In this document: positions 1 through 7,050 of the stretch, one piece after another
How positions within the stretch are numbered: the first letter of the stretch is position 1
How the letters are laid out: each line of letters opens with the position of its first letter
From: ZLKRG08 sp046048895
GTDB lineage: Bacteria; Actinomycetota; Actinomycetes; Nanopelagicales; Nanopelagicaceae
Assembly: GCA_046048895.1 (NCBI GenBank)
Contig: JBJOFF010000012.1
Span: 1-31,192 of the forward strand
Direction: 5' to 3'
DNA: 31,192 bases
Translations under genes and position numbers: made by a program
Notes under the pieces: generated by a model
Told to the model about the DNA's origin: nothing
Databases searched by the model: none
What the model saw: only the letters and a program-made list of their open reading frames with translations

Positions 1-848
1 GTAATGATGTAATCAATACTCTGGGTAATCGCAATCATCTCTCGGATTCTTTTGCGAGTCTCACCTGCGGTGAAATAAGTGCGTACTCGGGACCTTAAAT
101 TCTTTGAAGTTCCCACATACAAAGGATCACCTTTGGCATCTCGAAAAATGTATACGCCAGGCGCAGCCGGAATATTTGCAGCTAAATGTTTCTTAGCTAA
201 TTGGGCCTTAGTTACCCGATTTGAGAACTCTTTTAAATCTTCCAAGGTAAAAATTGAAAAAGATCCAAGTCTTTCGATTAGACCATGCAGTACAGATACT
301 GTGGCTCGAACATCATCCAGTGCGCGGTGATTGGGGGTGGTTTCTGCTTTGAAGAATTGCGCCAAAGTACTCAACTTGAAGTTAGCGACTTCATCTCTAT
401 TTAGAGTATGGCGGGCAATTTTGACAGTATCTAGAACTTGGAATTTCGGCCAGCTGTAACCTAATTGCTGCGCGGCAGCTTTTAAGAAACTTAAATCGAA
501 TTGAGCATTGTGCGCCACCAGTACCGTTTCACTCTCACTGCCTAAAAATTCCAAAAGTTGCGGGAAGAGTTCATCAATTTTCGGGGCAGGTAGCAGCATC
601 GCTTCGGTGATACCGGTGAGCACGGTAATAAAAGGTGGAATAGCCACACCCGGATTGACTAGAGATTGGAACTCGGCGATTACTTTGCCGCCTTTGACTT
701 TCTGTGCTCCGATTTCAGTGATTGCATTTAGCCCAGGCGAGCCACCGGTAGTCTCAAGGTCGATGACCACGAAGGTGGTCATCGAAAGATGGCGCCCTAA
801 ATCATCGAAAGAGGTTTGCCAAGAAGGCGGCATTGCTGTCGGTTCCAC
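1..848 (-). CDS. DEDDh 3'-5' exonuclease fused to a GIY-YIG nuclease domain (partial, C-terminus beyond window)
   Basis: The reading frame is open from a GTG at 848 to the window edge. Numbered from that GTG, the exonuclease motifs are D30 and E32 (DLETT), D118 (HNAQFD), and H174 and D179 (NHRALDD), which is a complete DnaQ/DEDDh active site. From about residue 227 a UvrC-like GIY-YIG domain begins, with PGVY at 230-233 and YVG at 244-246. Proteins of this build are found in actinobacteria and are usually annotated as a DEDD exonuclease or UvrC-like protein with a presumed DNA repair role; the true substrate is not settled. ATG at 833 is an alternative start, but the GTG is preferred because a TACTCT -10 element lies 7 nt upstream. 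The gene is divergent from the hydrolase at 872 with a 23-nt gap. The C-terminus is not visible. Confidence 0.88.
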   Translation of the reverse strand, partial: MEPTAMPPSWQTSFDDLGRHLSMTTFVVIDLETTGGSPGLNAITEIGAQKVKGGKVIAEFQSLVNPGVAIPPFITVLTGITEAMLLPAPKIDELFPQLLEFLGSESETVLVAHNAQFDLSFLKAAAQQLGYSWPKFQVLDTVKIARHTLNRDEVANFKLSTLAQFFKAETTPNHRALDDVRATVSVLHGLIERLGSFSIFTLEDLKEFSNRVTKAQLAKKHLAANIPAAPGVYIFRDAKGDPLYVGTSKNLRSRVRTYFTAGETRKRIREMIAITQSIDYII

Positions 849-855
849 ACCCGAA

Positions 856-861
856 AGAGTA
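856..861 (-). promoter_or_regulatory. -10 element TACTCT, leaderless promoter of the exonuclease gene
   Basis: On the minus strand TACTCT is followed by 7 nt and then the GTG at 848, the spacing expected when transcription starts at the start codon. Its leading TA pairs with the leading TA of the forward element at 860-865. No convincing -35 element was seen. Confidence 0.5.
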
Positions 862-865
862 AATT
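860..865 (+). promoter_or_regulatory. -10 element TAAATT, leaderless promoter of the alpha/beta hydrolase
   Basis: TAAATT is followed by 6 nt and the ATG at 872, so the transcript probably starts at the start codon. It shares the base pairs 860-861 with the opposing -10 element of the exonuclease gene. Confidence 0.6.
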
Positions 866-871
866 AGAGAT

Positions 872-1639
872 ATGACAAGTGCACGTATGCAAGCGCCTGA
901 GGGCTGGTTAAGTGATTTTGCTGCTGATGGCAGCAGCGAAAATGCAAAGACTGGAATTGTTCTAGTTCATGGTTTTACTGGATCACCCGCAGCGATGCGT
1001 CCCTGGGCGCATTTCTTAAATGATCGTGGTTACACAGTACGCATTCCACGACTTCCGGGCCACGGAACTAAGTGGCAAGATTTAAATGAAGTTAAATGGC
1101 AGGAATGGCCAGAGCGCGCCAGTAAAGACGTGGAAGAACTTTTAGCTAAATGTGATCGCGTATTCATCTTTGCTCTCTCAATGGGAGGTGCAACCTCGAT
1201 TCAAGTTGCACATCGATTTGGTGAGAAGATTGCAGGGTTAGTCTTTGTTAATCCGATGATTACTATTAAAGGCCCAGCGCAATATTTTGTGCCATTGATA
1301 TCAAAATTTATTCCTAAAATGAAAGCAGTGGGTGGAGATATCAAGCGTCCCGGATCAAGTGAGTGGTCCTACGATGCGCTACCGTTAAAAGGGGTTGCCG
1401 AACTTCGCAAGTTATTAACCGATTCCCGCGCCAAGCTGCCAGAGATCAAAGTACCATTCATGATCTTTCATTCAGTAGATGATCACGTGCTTCCGGTTTA
1501 CAACACTGAGATTTACATGGCCGAGATTGGTTCGACCCAGAAGCAACGAATTGAATTGATAAATAGTTACCACGTAGCAACAGTTGATTATGACGCCGAC
1601 ATCATCTTCGAAAATTCACTGCAGATGTTGCGAAGCTAG
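872..1639 (+). CDS. alpha/beta hydrolase, carboxylesterase/monoacylglycerol lipase-like (Est30 type)
   Basis: This is a 255-residue soluble hydrolase, close to the usual length of Est30-type carboxylesterases. LVHGFTGS at 31-38 forms the oxyanion region, ALSMGG at 101-106 carries the nucleophile S103, the acid is probably D202 or D203 in SVDDHVLP, and H233 in SYHVAT completes the triad. No signal peptide or membrane segment is visible, so a cytoplasmic esterase acting on short-chain esters or lipids is likely; the physiological substrate cannot be read from the sequence. The start is the ATG placed directly after a leaderless -10 element. It stands alone on this strand and converges with the DUF3046 gene, 11 nt away. 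Confidence 0.85.
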   Translation: MTSARMQAPEGWLSDFAADGSSENAKTGIVLVHGFTGSPAAMRPWAHFLNDRGYTVRIPRLPGHGTKWQDLNEVKWQEWPERASKDVEELLAKCDRVFIFALSMGGATSIQVAHRFGEKIAGLVFVNPMITIKGPAQYFVPLISKFIPKMKAVGGDIKRPGSSEWSYDALPLKGVAELRKLLTDSRAKLPEIKVPFMIFHSVDDHVLPVYNTEIYMAEIGSTQKQRIELINSYHVATVDYDADIIFENSLQMLRS

Positions 1640-1650
1640 CTTTAATAAAA

Positions 1651-1842
1651 CTATCGCCAATTCTTATCTATCGCAGGATCACGTCTAACTAGAATTTTCC
1701 AAATTTCATCTGGCTCAAAACCAGTTGCTAATGCCGTCTCGATTGTCATAGAGCCAAGTTCGGTAATAGCGACATCTTTGGCAAAAGTCTCTGCATTTGG
1801 GTAGACCTGATTTAGCCGGCTCCAGAATTCGCTAATTCGCAT
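1651..1842 (-). CDS. DUF3046 family small protein
   Basis: This 63-residue protein starts MRISEFWSRL and ends near DKNWR, matching the short actinobacterial DUF3046 family: an N-terminal M-R-[IL]-x-E-F motif, a central Gly-containing helix, and a C-terminal W-[KR]-x-L segment. No function is established for the family. The start at ATG 1842 lies within the last codons of the LysE gene (11-nt overlap), so translation is probably coupled. A longer open frame begins upstream, but the extra residues are antisense-like LysE coding sequence and the family begins at this ATG. Confidence 0.82.
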   Translation of the reverse strand: MRISEFWSRLNQVYPNAETFAKDVAITELGSMTIETALATGFEPDEIWKILVRRDPAIDKNWR

Positions 1843-2470
1843 CAGTGAAAGCCATTCCAATTGCCAAAGCTGCAATACCAATTGCGCTAATAGCGGTAAG
1901 CGCACGGCGAATTTGAGGTTTCTGGATCCATTTAGAAGATTTATCAACAATCGTGATCATAAGTGAATACCAGCTCATGGAGATCACTGCCCAGATGCAG
2001 GTAAGGAGAAAAATTCCCCAACCCAGATTGAATTCTTTTGGTACGAATTGAGGAACTAATCCAACGCTAAAGACGGCCGCTTTCACATTTGTTAAGTTAG
2101 TTGTGATACCGATTCTAAATGCGGGTCCAAATTTTTTGGCACGTTCGCCACTTTCAAATTCGAATTTTCCTGCTTGATTTCGAAGTTGAAAAAGAGTTTG
2201 AATGGAGAGGAGAGTTAGATACCCAACACCAGCCCACTTTAAAATGTTAAATGCAAGAGGCGATGCTTGAAAGATCGCAGATAAACCGACGCTACTTAGA
2301 ACTCCCCAAATAATTAACCCAGTGGTATTTCCAAAGACAGAGTAGAAAGCTGCCTCTTTGCCACTTAATATCGATTGCCGCAGCACCATTGCCACACCTT
2401 GGCCCGGAACTGCCACGATCACCAGAACGGTTAGCGCAAAGGCAGGCAGCACTTGCAGGAATTCCGACAT
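1832..2470 (-). CDS. LysE/RhtB family amino-acid exporter
   Basis: This is a 212-residue polytopic membrane protein with about six hydrophobic segments, the usual size for LysE/RhtB translocators that export amino acids or related metabolites. The first segment ends in VPGQGVAMVLR, the family's P-G-P-like motif followed by a conserved basic residue, and a glycine-rich stretch (FGNTTGL) follows before the second segment. The substrate cannot be assigned. It overlaps the downstream DUF3046 gene by 11 nt. Upstream, TAGCTT lies 10 nt before the ATG and GAAGAG about 4 nt before it, so the transcript may carry a very short leader. Confidence 0.87.
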   Translation of the reverse strand: MSEFLQVLPAFALTVLVIVAVPGQGVAMVLRQSILSGKEAAFYSVFGNTTGLIIWGVLSSVGLSAIFQASPLAFNILKWAGVGYLTLLSIQTLFQLRNQAGKFEFESGERAKKFGPAFRIGITTNLTNVKAAVFSVGLVPQFVPKEFNLGWGIFLLTCIWAVISMSWYSLMITIVDKSSKWIQKPQIRRALTAISAIGIAALAIGMAFTDAN

Positions 2471-2531
2471 TACTCTTCGAAAGCTACCCGAATTGCAAAG
2501 CTAAGTAAGTTCTCCAACATACGTGGCAGTC

Positions 2532-2537
2532 TAGTAT
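2532..2537 (+). promoter_or_regulatory. -10 element TAGTAT, leaderless promoter heading the 2545-7884 gene series
   Basis: TAGTAT followed by 7 nt and then the ATG at 2545. It is the only clear promoter-like element found ahead of the six closely spaced rightward genes. Confidence 0.55.
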
Positions 2538-2544
2538 TAACCGC

Positions 2545-2772
2545 ATGTCCAAGGCGAAGATTTTTGAATGGCTCGGCGTGGTTACCGCAATTGCATATTC
2601 ATTGTTGGTGGCATCAAATACCGGTTTGGAATTTATTGGATTTACTTTGCTTTTACTAAGTTCCTTTCTGATTGGAATTTGGGCCTACCTGGGTAAACAT
2701 CGCGGAATTCTATTTCTGCAATTCTTTTATGCTACCGCGGGGATTATTGGAATGATCCGTTGGTATAACTGA
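2545..2772 (+). CDS. small three-segment membrane protein, function unknown
   Basis: This 75-residue protein has three hydrophobic stretches (about residues 8-24, 28-46 and 54-70), is basic at the N-terminus (MSKAKIFEW), and ends in GMIRWYN. The size and the closing tryptophan-rich segment resemble small PnuC/SWEET-like or CBU_0592-type membrane domains, but the family cannot be named with confidence. The ATG sits immediately after a leaderless -10 element. The next gene, a MOSC-domain protein, begins 1 nt after the stop codon, which indicates co-expression. Another frame over 2453-2659 is not a gene. Confidence 0.7.
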   Translation: MSKAKIFEWLGVVTAIAYSLLVASNTGLEFIGFTLLLLSSFLIGIWAYLGKHRGILFLQFFYATAGIIGMIRWYN

Positions 2773-2773
2773 G

Positions 2774-3406
2774 ATGGAGAATGCAAAGAGAGTGCTCTCA
2801 GTTAATATCGCAACAGTCATTCATGAAGGCGCTTGGACCGGAAGTGAAGGTCGGACCGGAATTGATAAGCGTCCTACAACTGGGCCGGTAAAGTTTCAAA
2901 ATGATGGAGTAGCAGGAGATGTGGTCGTTGACCGCAAACATCATGGCGGATACGACAAAGCGGTATATGCATATGCCATTGAAGATACCCGTTGGTGGGA
3001 GGATGAAATTGGCCGCGAGTTAACCAATGGTGCATTTGGAGAGAACTTGACGACTGAGGGCTTTGATGTAAATGGCGCTGTAATCGGAGAACGTTGGCAA
3101 ATCGGTTCTGCAATTCTCGAAGTTAGCGAGCCACGAATTCCATGCCGAGTATTCGCCGGCTTTTGGGATCGTCCCACATTAATCAAAGACTTTACTGATG
3201 CACGTAGAAGTGGTGCCTATCTTCGAATTATTGAAGAAGGTGAGATTTCTGCAGGAGATTCCATAACTATTCTCAGTAGGCCAAAACACGGAATCACCAT
3301 TAAGGACATATTCGATGCAAAAGCCGGTGAGCGTGGAAAAATTGCGCAATTGAAAGAGGTAGCCGAGCTATCTGATAAATATAAAGAGTGGCTAGCAAAG
3401 CTTTAA
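2774..3406 (+). CDS. MOSC domain protein (YiiM-like)
   Basis: A 210-residue soluble protein with a MOSC domain over most of its length. Diagnostic residues are the HHGG motif at 56-59, FGENLTTEG at 88-96 and the conserved cysteine C124 in EPRIPCRVF. MOSC domains bind sulfur or molybdenum-cofactor ligands; YiiM-type proteins in other bacteria act in reduction of N-hydroxylated compounds or as sulfur carriers. The C-terminal extension (about 165-210) is helical and charged and resembles the tail of YiiM proteins. No molybdoenzyme is seen in this window, so its partner is unknown. It starts 1 nt after the preceding gene. Confidence 0.85.
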   Translation: MENAKRVLSVNIATVIHEGAWTGSEGRTGIDKRPTTGPVKFQNDGVAGDVVVDRKHHGGYDKAVYAYAIEDTRWWEDEIGRELTNGAFGENLTTEGFDVNGAVIGERWQIGSAILEVSEPRIPCRVFAGFWDRPTLIKDFTDARRSGAYLRIIEEGEISAGDSITILSRPKHGITIKDIFDAKAGERGKIAQLKEVAELSDKYKEWLAKL

Positions 3407-3435
3407 AAGCTGCCAAGGTTATGAAGGAGTCGTAA

Positions 3436-3966
3436 ATGAAGTTTTTAGTACACGCAGTTGAAGTAGTGCTCTTTCGTTCCCGTTGGCTACTTGCACCTCT
3501 CTATATCGGCTTAGTTGGCGCGCTCGGCCTACTTGGATATCGCTTCTTGGTTGAGTTTTATCATTTAGCTTCAGATATTGGGCATATGGATTCGCACCAA
3601 TTCACTCTGGCACTGCTAGCGTTACTTGATTTAACTCTGCTCTCCAATTTGATCTTGATGGTGATCTTTGCTGGATATGAGAATTTCGTGTCACGAATTG
3701 ATGAGGCTCGCAATTCAGATGATCGTCCACACTGGATGGGCACTATTGACTTCAGTGGTTTGAAAATCAAATTGATAGGTTCTTTAGTTGCGATTTCAGT
3801 AATCGAGCTATTGAAAGATTTCATTGAACTTTCAGGGGAAAGTACAGTAGGCGAGGGTATCAAGTGGCGCATTTATATCCACCTTACTTTCGTGATTTCA
3901 GGGGTGCTTTTTGCGTTGATGGATTGGCTTGCTGAACAGCGCAAATTCGAAGGTACACATAAGTAA
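3436..3966 (+). CDS. YqhA/UPF0114 family inner-membrane protein
   Basis: A 176-residue protein with about four membrane segments: near 14-36, 55-80, 110-130 and 145-165. The pattern R-S-R-W-L-L-A-P-L-Y near the N-terminus, the stretch GYENFVSRID and then W-M-G-x-I-D-F-S-G-L-K-x-K-L match the UPF0114 (YqhA) family, whose function is not established. A good Shine-Dalgarno sequence, AAGGAG at 3424-3429, lies 6 nt before the ATG, in contrast to the leaderless unit heads in this window. The gene probably continues the transcription unit that begins at 2545. Confidence 0.83.
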   Translation: MKFLVHAVEVVLFRSRWLLAPLYIGLVGALGLLGYRFLVEFYHLASDIGHMDSHQFTLALLALLDLTLLSNLILMVIFAGYENFVSRIDEARNSDDRPHWMGTIDFSGLKIKLIGSLVAISVIELLKDFIELSGESTVGEGIKWRIYIHLTFVISGVLFALMDWLAEQRKFEGTHK

Positions 3967-3980
3967 TAAAAAGTCTTAAA

Positions 3981-5150
3981 TTGCTCTCAAACAAAGATCG
4001 CTTGGGATTACCCATTTATTTGGCCTCCCTGAATATGCGCGCTGGTTTGGTTTTGATTGGTCCACTAATTCCAATTTTGAAAAGTTATTTTGATTTAAGC
4101 AATGCCGCAATTTCGCTATTGGCGGGAATTCCTGTAGCTTGTTTTGCGGCAACGAGTATTTTGATGAAACAGGTGGCCAAGCTTGGTTCGAGTAATCGAA
4201 TCATCAAATGGTCGTTAACTTTTCTAACCGTGGCATTAATAGCTCGCGCCTTTACCGGTCTAATTGGGCTATATGTATTCACTGTTTTAATGGGCATTTC
4301 AATTGCGATCATGAACTATGAAATACCTGCTTGGGTTAAAGAACATGCACCGGAGCGAACCGGGTTAATTACCGGAATCTATGTAACTTTGATGGGAATT
4401 GCGGGCTCAATCGCGGTAGCCGTATCTGTGCCACTAGCGCAGCTAAATGAGCTAAGTTGGAAATTTGCCATGCTTCCGTGGATGTTAGTAGCAGTGTTAG
4501 CCAGCGTTTATTGGTTGATCTTTGTTAAGTCAGATGATGTTAAGCCAGAACAGCTACCTAATAATTTTTGGAAAAGCAAAGCATTTAAGAATCCAATCGC
4601 TTGGTGTTTGGCCTTCTTTTTCGGCACGGAGTCAATGACGTTTTATGCAACTGCCACCTGGTTTCCAACTATTTTGACAACTAAGGAATTTACCTTGCGC
4701 GAAGCTGCGATTGCAGTTTCAATCTCCGGAATTATTGGTTCGGTGGTCGGATTAGCGGTACCACATTATGTAGCCAAAGTCTTAGATCAACGATTGATAA
4801 TCGCTGCAGTAACCATAATGACTGGAATTGCGTTTTATATGATTTCAGTCCAATCAGGTTCGATTCTTTACCTTTGGTTGACGCTATCTAATATTGGAAT
4901 TTCTATAATTTTTCCAATAGTTTTGATGCAAGCCGGTTTTAAATCTGAATCTCCAGAAGCGACCAGAAATTTATCAACCATGTTTCAATCTCTAGGCTAT
5001 TTGCTTTCGGCCACTGGACCATTCGTGCTTGGACAAGTACATGATTTAACTGGTAATTGGAATAAGGCGATGTTGGTGGTCGTCGCGATGACTGTTCTGC
5101 AGTTGATTTTTGGAGTTATCGTCGGCAAACCTCGTCGAATTGATTTTTAA
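3981..5150 (+). CDS. MFS transporter, cyanate/nitroimidazole (CynX/NimT) type
   Basis: A 389-residue polytopic membrane protein with about twelve hydrophobic segments. The N-terminal motif LASLNMRAGLVLIGPLIP corresponds to the L-N-x-R-x-x-x-x-x-[VI]-G-P-L-[LI] signature of the CynX/NimT branch of the major facilitator superfamily. Substrate unknown; members handle cyanate, 2-nitroimidazole or other small organic solutes. The start is taken as TTG at 3981, because the next ATG (4035) would cut into the conserved first segment; no strong ribosome-binding site is visible. The stop codon overlaps the ATG of the next gene by 1 nt (TAATG), so the two are translationally coupled. Confidence 0.85.
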   Translation: MLSNKDRLGLPIYLASLNMRAGLVLIGPLIPILKSYFDLSNAAISLLAGIPVACFAATSILMKQVAKLGSSNRIIKWSLTFLTVALIARAFTGLIGLYVFTVLMGISIAIMNYEIPAWVKEHAPERTGLITGIYVTLMGIAGSIAVAVSVPLAQLNELSWKFAMLPWMLVAVLASVYWLIFVKSDDVKPEQLPNNFWKSKAFKNPIAWCLAFFFGTESMTFYATATWFPTILTTKEFTLREAAIAVSISGIIGSVVGLAVPHYVAKVLDQRLIIAAVTIMTGIAFYMISVQSGSILYLWLTLSNIGISIIFPIVLMQAGFKSESPEATRNLSTMFQSLGYLLSATGPFVLGQVHDLTGNWNKAMLVVVAMTVLQLIFGVIVGKPRRIDF

Positions 5151-7006
5151 TGGCGACGCCTAGAGTTCCGCAAATTCAAGCGCTGCGCGCTATTGCAGCG
5201 ATATTAGTGTTGCTGTATCACGCAAAACTCTCTGCAGGTGGCTATATCGGCGTCGATATTTTCTACGTGATTAGTGGTTACTTAATTACGGGTTTGTTAC
5301 TTGCCGAACTTGAGAAAACTAAAAAACTCTCTTTAAGCGCATTCTATACCAGGCGATTTAAACGACTATTACCGGCATCTTTTCTAGTAATTGCTGTAAC
5401 AGGTTTAGTGGGTTGGTTTGTTTTTCCGGCATCAATGCGCCATGAGTTTGGTAGGGATCTAATTGCCGCCTCTACCTACATCTCAAATTTTCTCTTTGCG
5501 CTTTGGCAGAATGATTATCAAAATCTTGGTTCCACCCCGTCGCCATTTATTCATTTCTGGTCGCTTGCTGTGGAGGAGCAGTTCTATCTCTTCTGGCCAT
5601 TAATACTTTATGTGGCATATCGAAAAGGTGGCCGCAAATTAGTCGGAATTTCAATTGCGGCAATTGCAGCGCTCTCATTTCTCTTCTCGCTTTATTTAAC
5701 TGCGCGACAACCAATTTGGTCCTTTTATATTCTACCGACAAGAGCTTGGGAGTTAGCACTTGGCGCATTGATCATCTTCTTGCCTAAACGTAGAATCTTC
5801 CCACCGATACTCAGCGTGATTGCCTTAGTGGCGCTCTTGTTCGGTGCCTTCATTTTTGATGATGCCACTGCCTTTCCGGGAACTGCAGCGCTACTTCCAG
5901 CGATGGCAACTGCGCTTTTAATTGCAATTATTAAAGAGCGCCCTGTAGTTCTAAAGCAACTTAGCAGCGCTCGAATCGTGCAGTGGCTAGGTGAAATTTC
6001 TTATCCGCTATATCTGTGGCACTGGCCAGTGTTGGTTTTACCCGCCATTTATTTAGATAGGTCTTTAAACCTCTTCGAACGAGCCTTACTTCTTGCGCTA
6101 ACCGTTCTGTTGGCAGATTTAACGCATCGATTTGTTGAGGAACCCTTTAGATATATTCAATGGAATCCGCGAAAAACTTTTAGGTTTTCAGTTTCAATTA
6201 CCGCTTCAGCAATTTTATTAGGTGGCTTAATCTATAGCTCTCATAGCGATTCGATTACCTTTAAAGATGGAACTAGGTATTCACTCGTAGATATCAAAAT
6301 GAAACCAAAGAACAACTTAGATGGGTGCCATATCCATGTTGGTAAAACAGTTTCACCAAAGTGCGAATATGGAGACTTAAAGAGCAAGCAGACCGTAGTT
6401 CTCTATGGAGATTCACACGCTGCGCAATGGTTGCCGGCTTTGGATATTATCGGTAGAGAGAATGGAATAAAGATTGTTTCACTAACGAAATCTGCATGTC
6501 CTGCCGCTGAAGTAATAAAGGAACTTTCCTCGCAATATCGAGTTGAAGATTGCCAAGATTTTAGAGATAACTCAATTGCCAGAATTAAAACTTTAAAACC
6601 ATTGGCAGTCATCATGACTGGAATGCAACCTTTTACTGCGCCTTATTCCAAAGAAGATGCCCGTCCTTGGTGGCTAAAAGGTGAAGCGATTGCTTACTCT
6701 CGAATCAAGGATTTTGTGCAATTTCCAATTTATTTAAACGATACTCCGCTTCCTCAAGTTAATGTTCCCGACTGCCTCTCTGCAGGCAAAGGTGGCGCTT
6801 GTGATGGGGCTAAACCGGTCCCCACTCAAGTCGCCAAAGGTTTGATTGCAATCAATCCAACTCCGTGGCTTTGTGACAGATCATGTAAAGCCGTTGTGGA
6901 TGGAGTAATTGCTTATAGAGATAAGTCGCACGTCTCAGTGGCGATGAGCGAATACTTAGCGCCTAAATTAGAACGAGCATTAAAAGATATTGGCGTAATT
7001 AAGTAG
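5150..7006 (+). CDS. acyltransferase-3 (OafA/YrhL type) with C-terminal SGNH domain
   Basis: A 618-residue membrane O-acyltransferase. The N-terminal half has about ten membrane segments with the family motifs: H24 in LLYHAK, GGYIGVDIFYVISGYLITG starting near residue 30, and FWSLAVEEQFYLFWP near 137-151. After a final membrane segment (about 345-362) an extracytoplasmic SGNH hydrolase-like domain follows, with GDSH at 420-423 and the C-terminal D591-x-x-H594 catalytic pair. Such proteins transfer acetyl or other acyl groups to exported glycans or lipids; the SGNH domain usually completes the transfer outside the membrane. The acceptor here is unknown. The ATG overlaps the stop codon of the MFS gene. 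Confidence 0.9.
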   Translation: MATPRVPQIQALRAIAAILVLLYHAKLSAGGYIGVDIFYVISGYLITGLLLAELEKTKKLSLSAFYTRRFKRLLPASFLVIAVTGLVGWFVFPASMRHEFGRDLIAASTYISNFLFALWQNDYQNLGSTPSPFIHFWSLAVEEQFYLFWPLILYVAYRKGGRKLVGISIAAIAALSFLFSLYLTARQPIWSFYILPTRAWELALGALIIFLPKRRIFPPILSVIALVALLFGAFIFDDATAFPGTAALLPAMATALLIAIIKERPVVLKQLSSARIVQWLGEISYPLYLWHWPVLVLPAIYLDRSLNLFERALLLALTVLLADLTHRFVEEPFRYIQWNPRKTFRFSVSITASAILLGGLIYSSHSDSITFKDGTRYSLVDIKMKPKNNLDGCHIHVGKTVSPKCEYGDLKSKQTVVLYGDSHAAQWLPALDIIGRENGIKIVSLTKSACPAAEVIKELSSQYRVEDCQDFRDNSIARIKTLKPLAVIMTGMQPFTAPYSKEDARPWWLKGEAIAYSRIKDFVQFPIYLNDTPLPQVNVPDCLSAGKGGACDGAKPVPTQVAKGLIAINPTPWLCDRSCKAVVDGVIAYRDKSHVSVAMSEYLAPKLERALKDIGVIK

Positions 7007-7036
7007 CTTTTGATTAATTGGCAGTAAAGTTCAGGC

Positions 7037-7044
7037 AAGGAGAG
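7037..7044 (+). promoter_or_regulatory. Shine-Dalgarno sequence AAGGAGAG deciding the start at 7051
   Basis: A strong purine-rich ribosome-binding site 6 nt upstream of the ATG at 7051. It rules out the upstream in-frame TTG at 7018, which would add 11 non-signal residues ahead of the signal peptide. Confidence 0.75.
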
Positions 7045-7050
7045 TTAAAA

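Noticed and set aside
508..867. Rightward 119-codon open frame opposite the exonuclease gene
   Set aside because: Low-complexity Ser/Pro translation antisense to conserved DEDDh motifs; no start signals.
1630..1650. AAGCTAGCTT palindrome at the end of the hydrolase gene, as terminator
   Set aside because: Stem too short with no loop in the perfect form; kept only as a chance restriction-site-like palindrome.
1843..1950. Longer version of the DUF3046 protein
   Set aside because: The added residues lie in another frame of the LysE coding region, and the family starts at MRISEF.
3399..3411. AGCTTTAAAAGCT palindrome at the end of the MOSC gene, as terminator
   Set aside because: The centre is a single base, so only a short AT stem can fold, there is no T tract, and a ribosome-binding site for the next gene follows.
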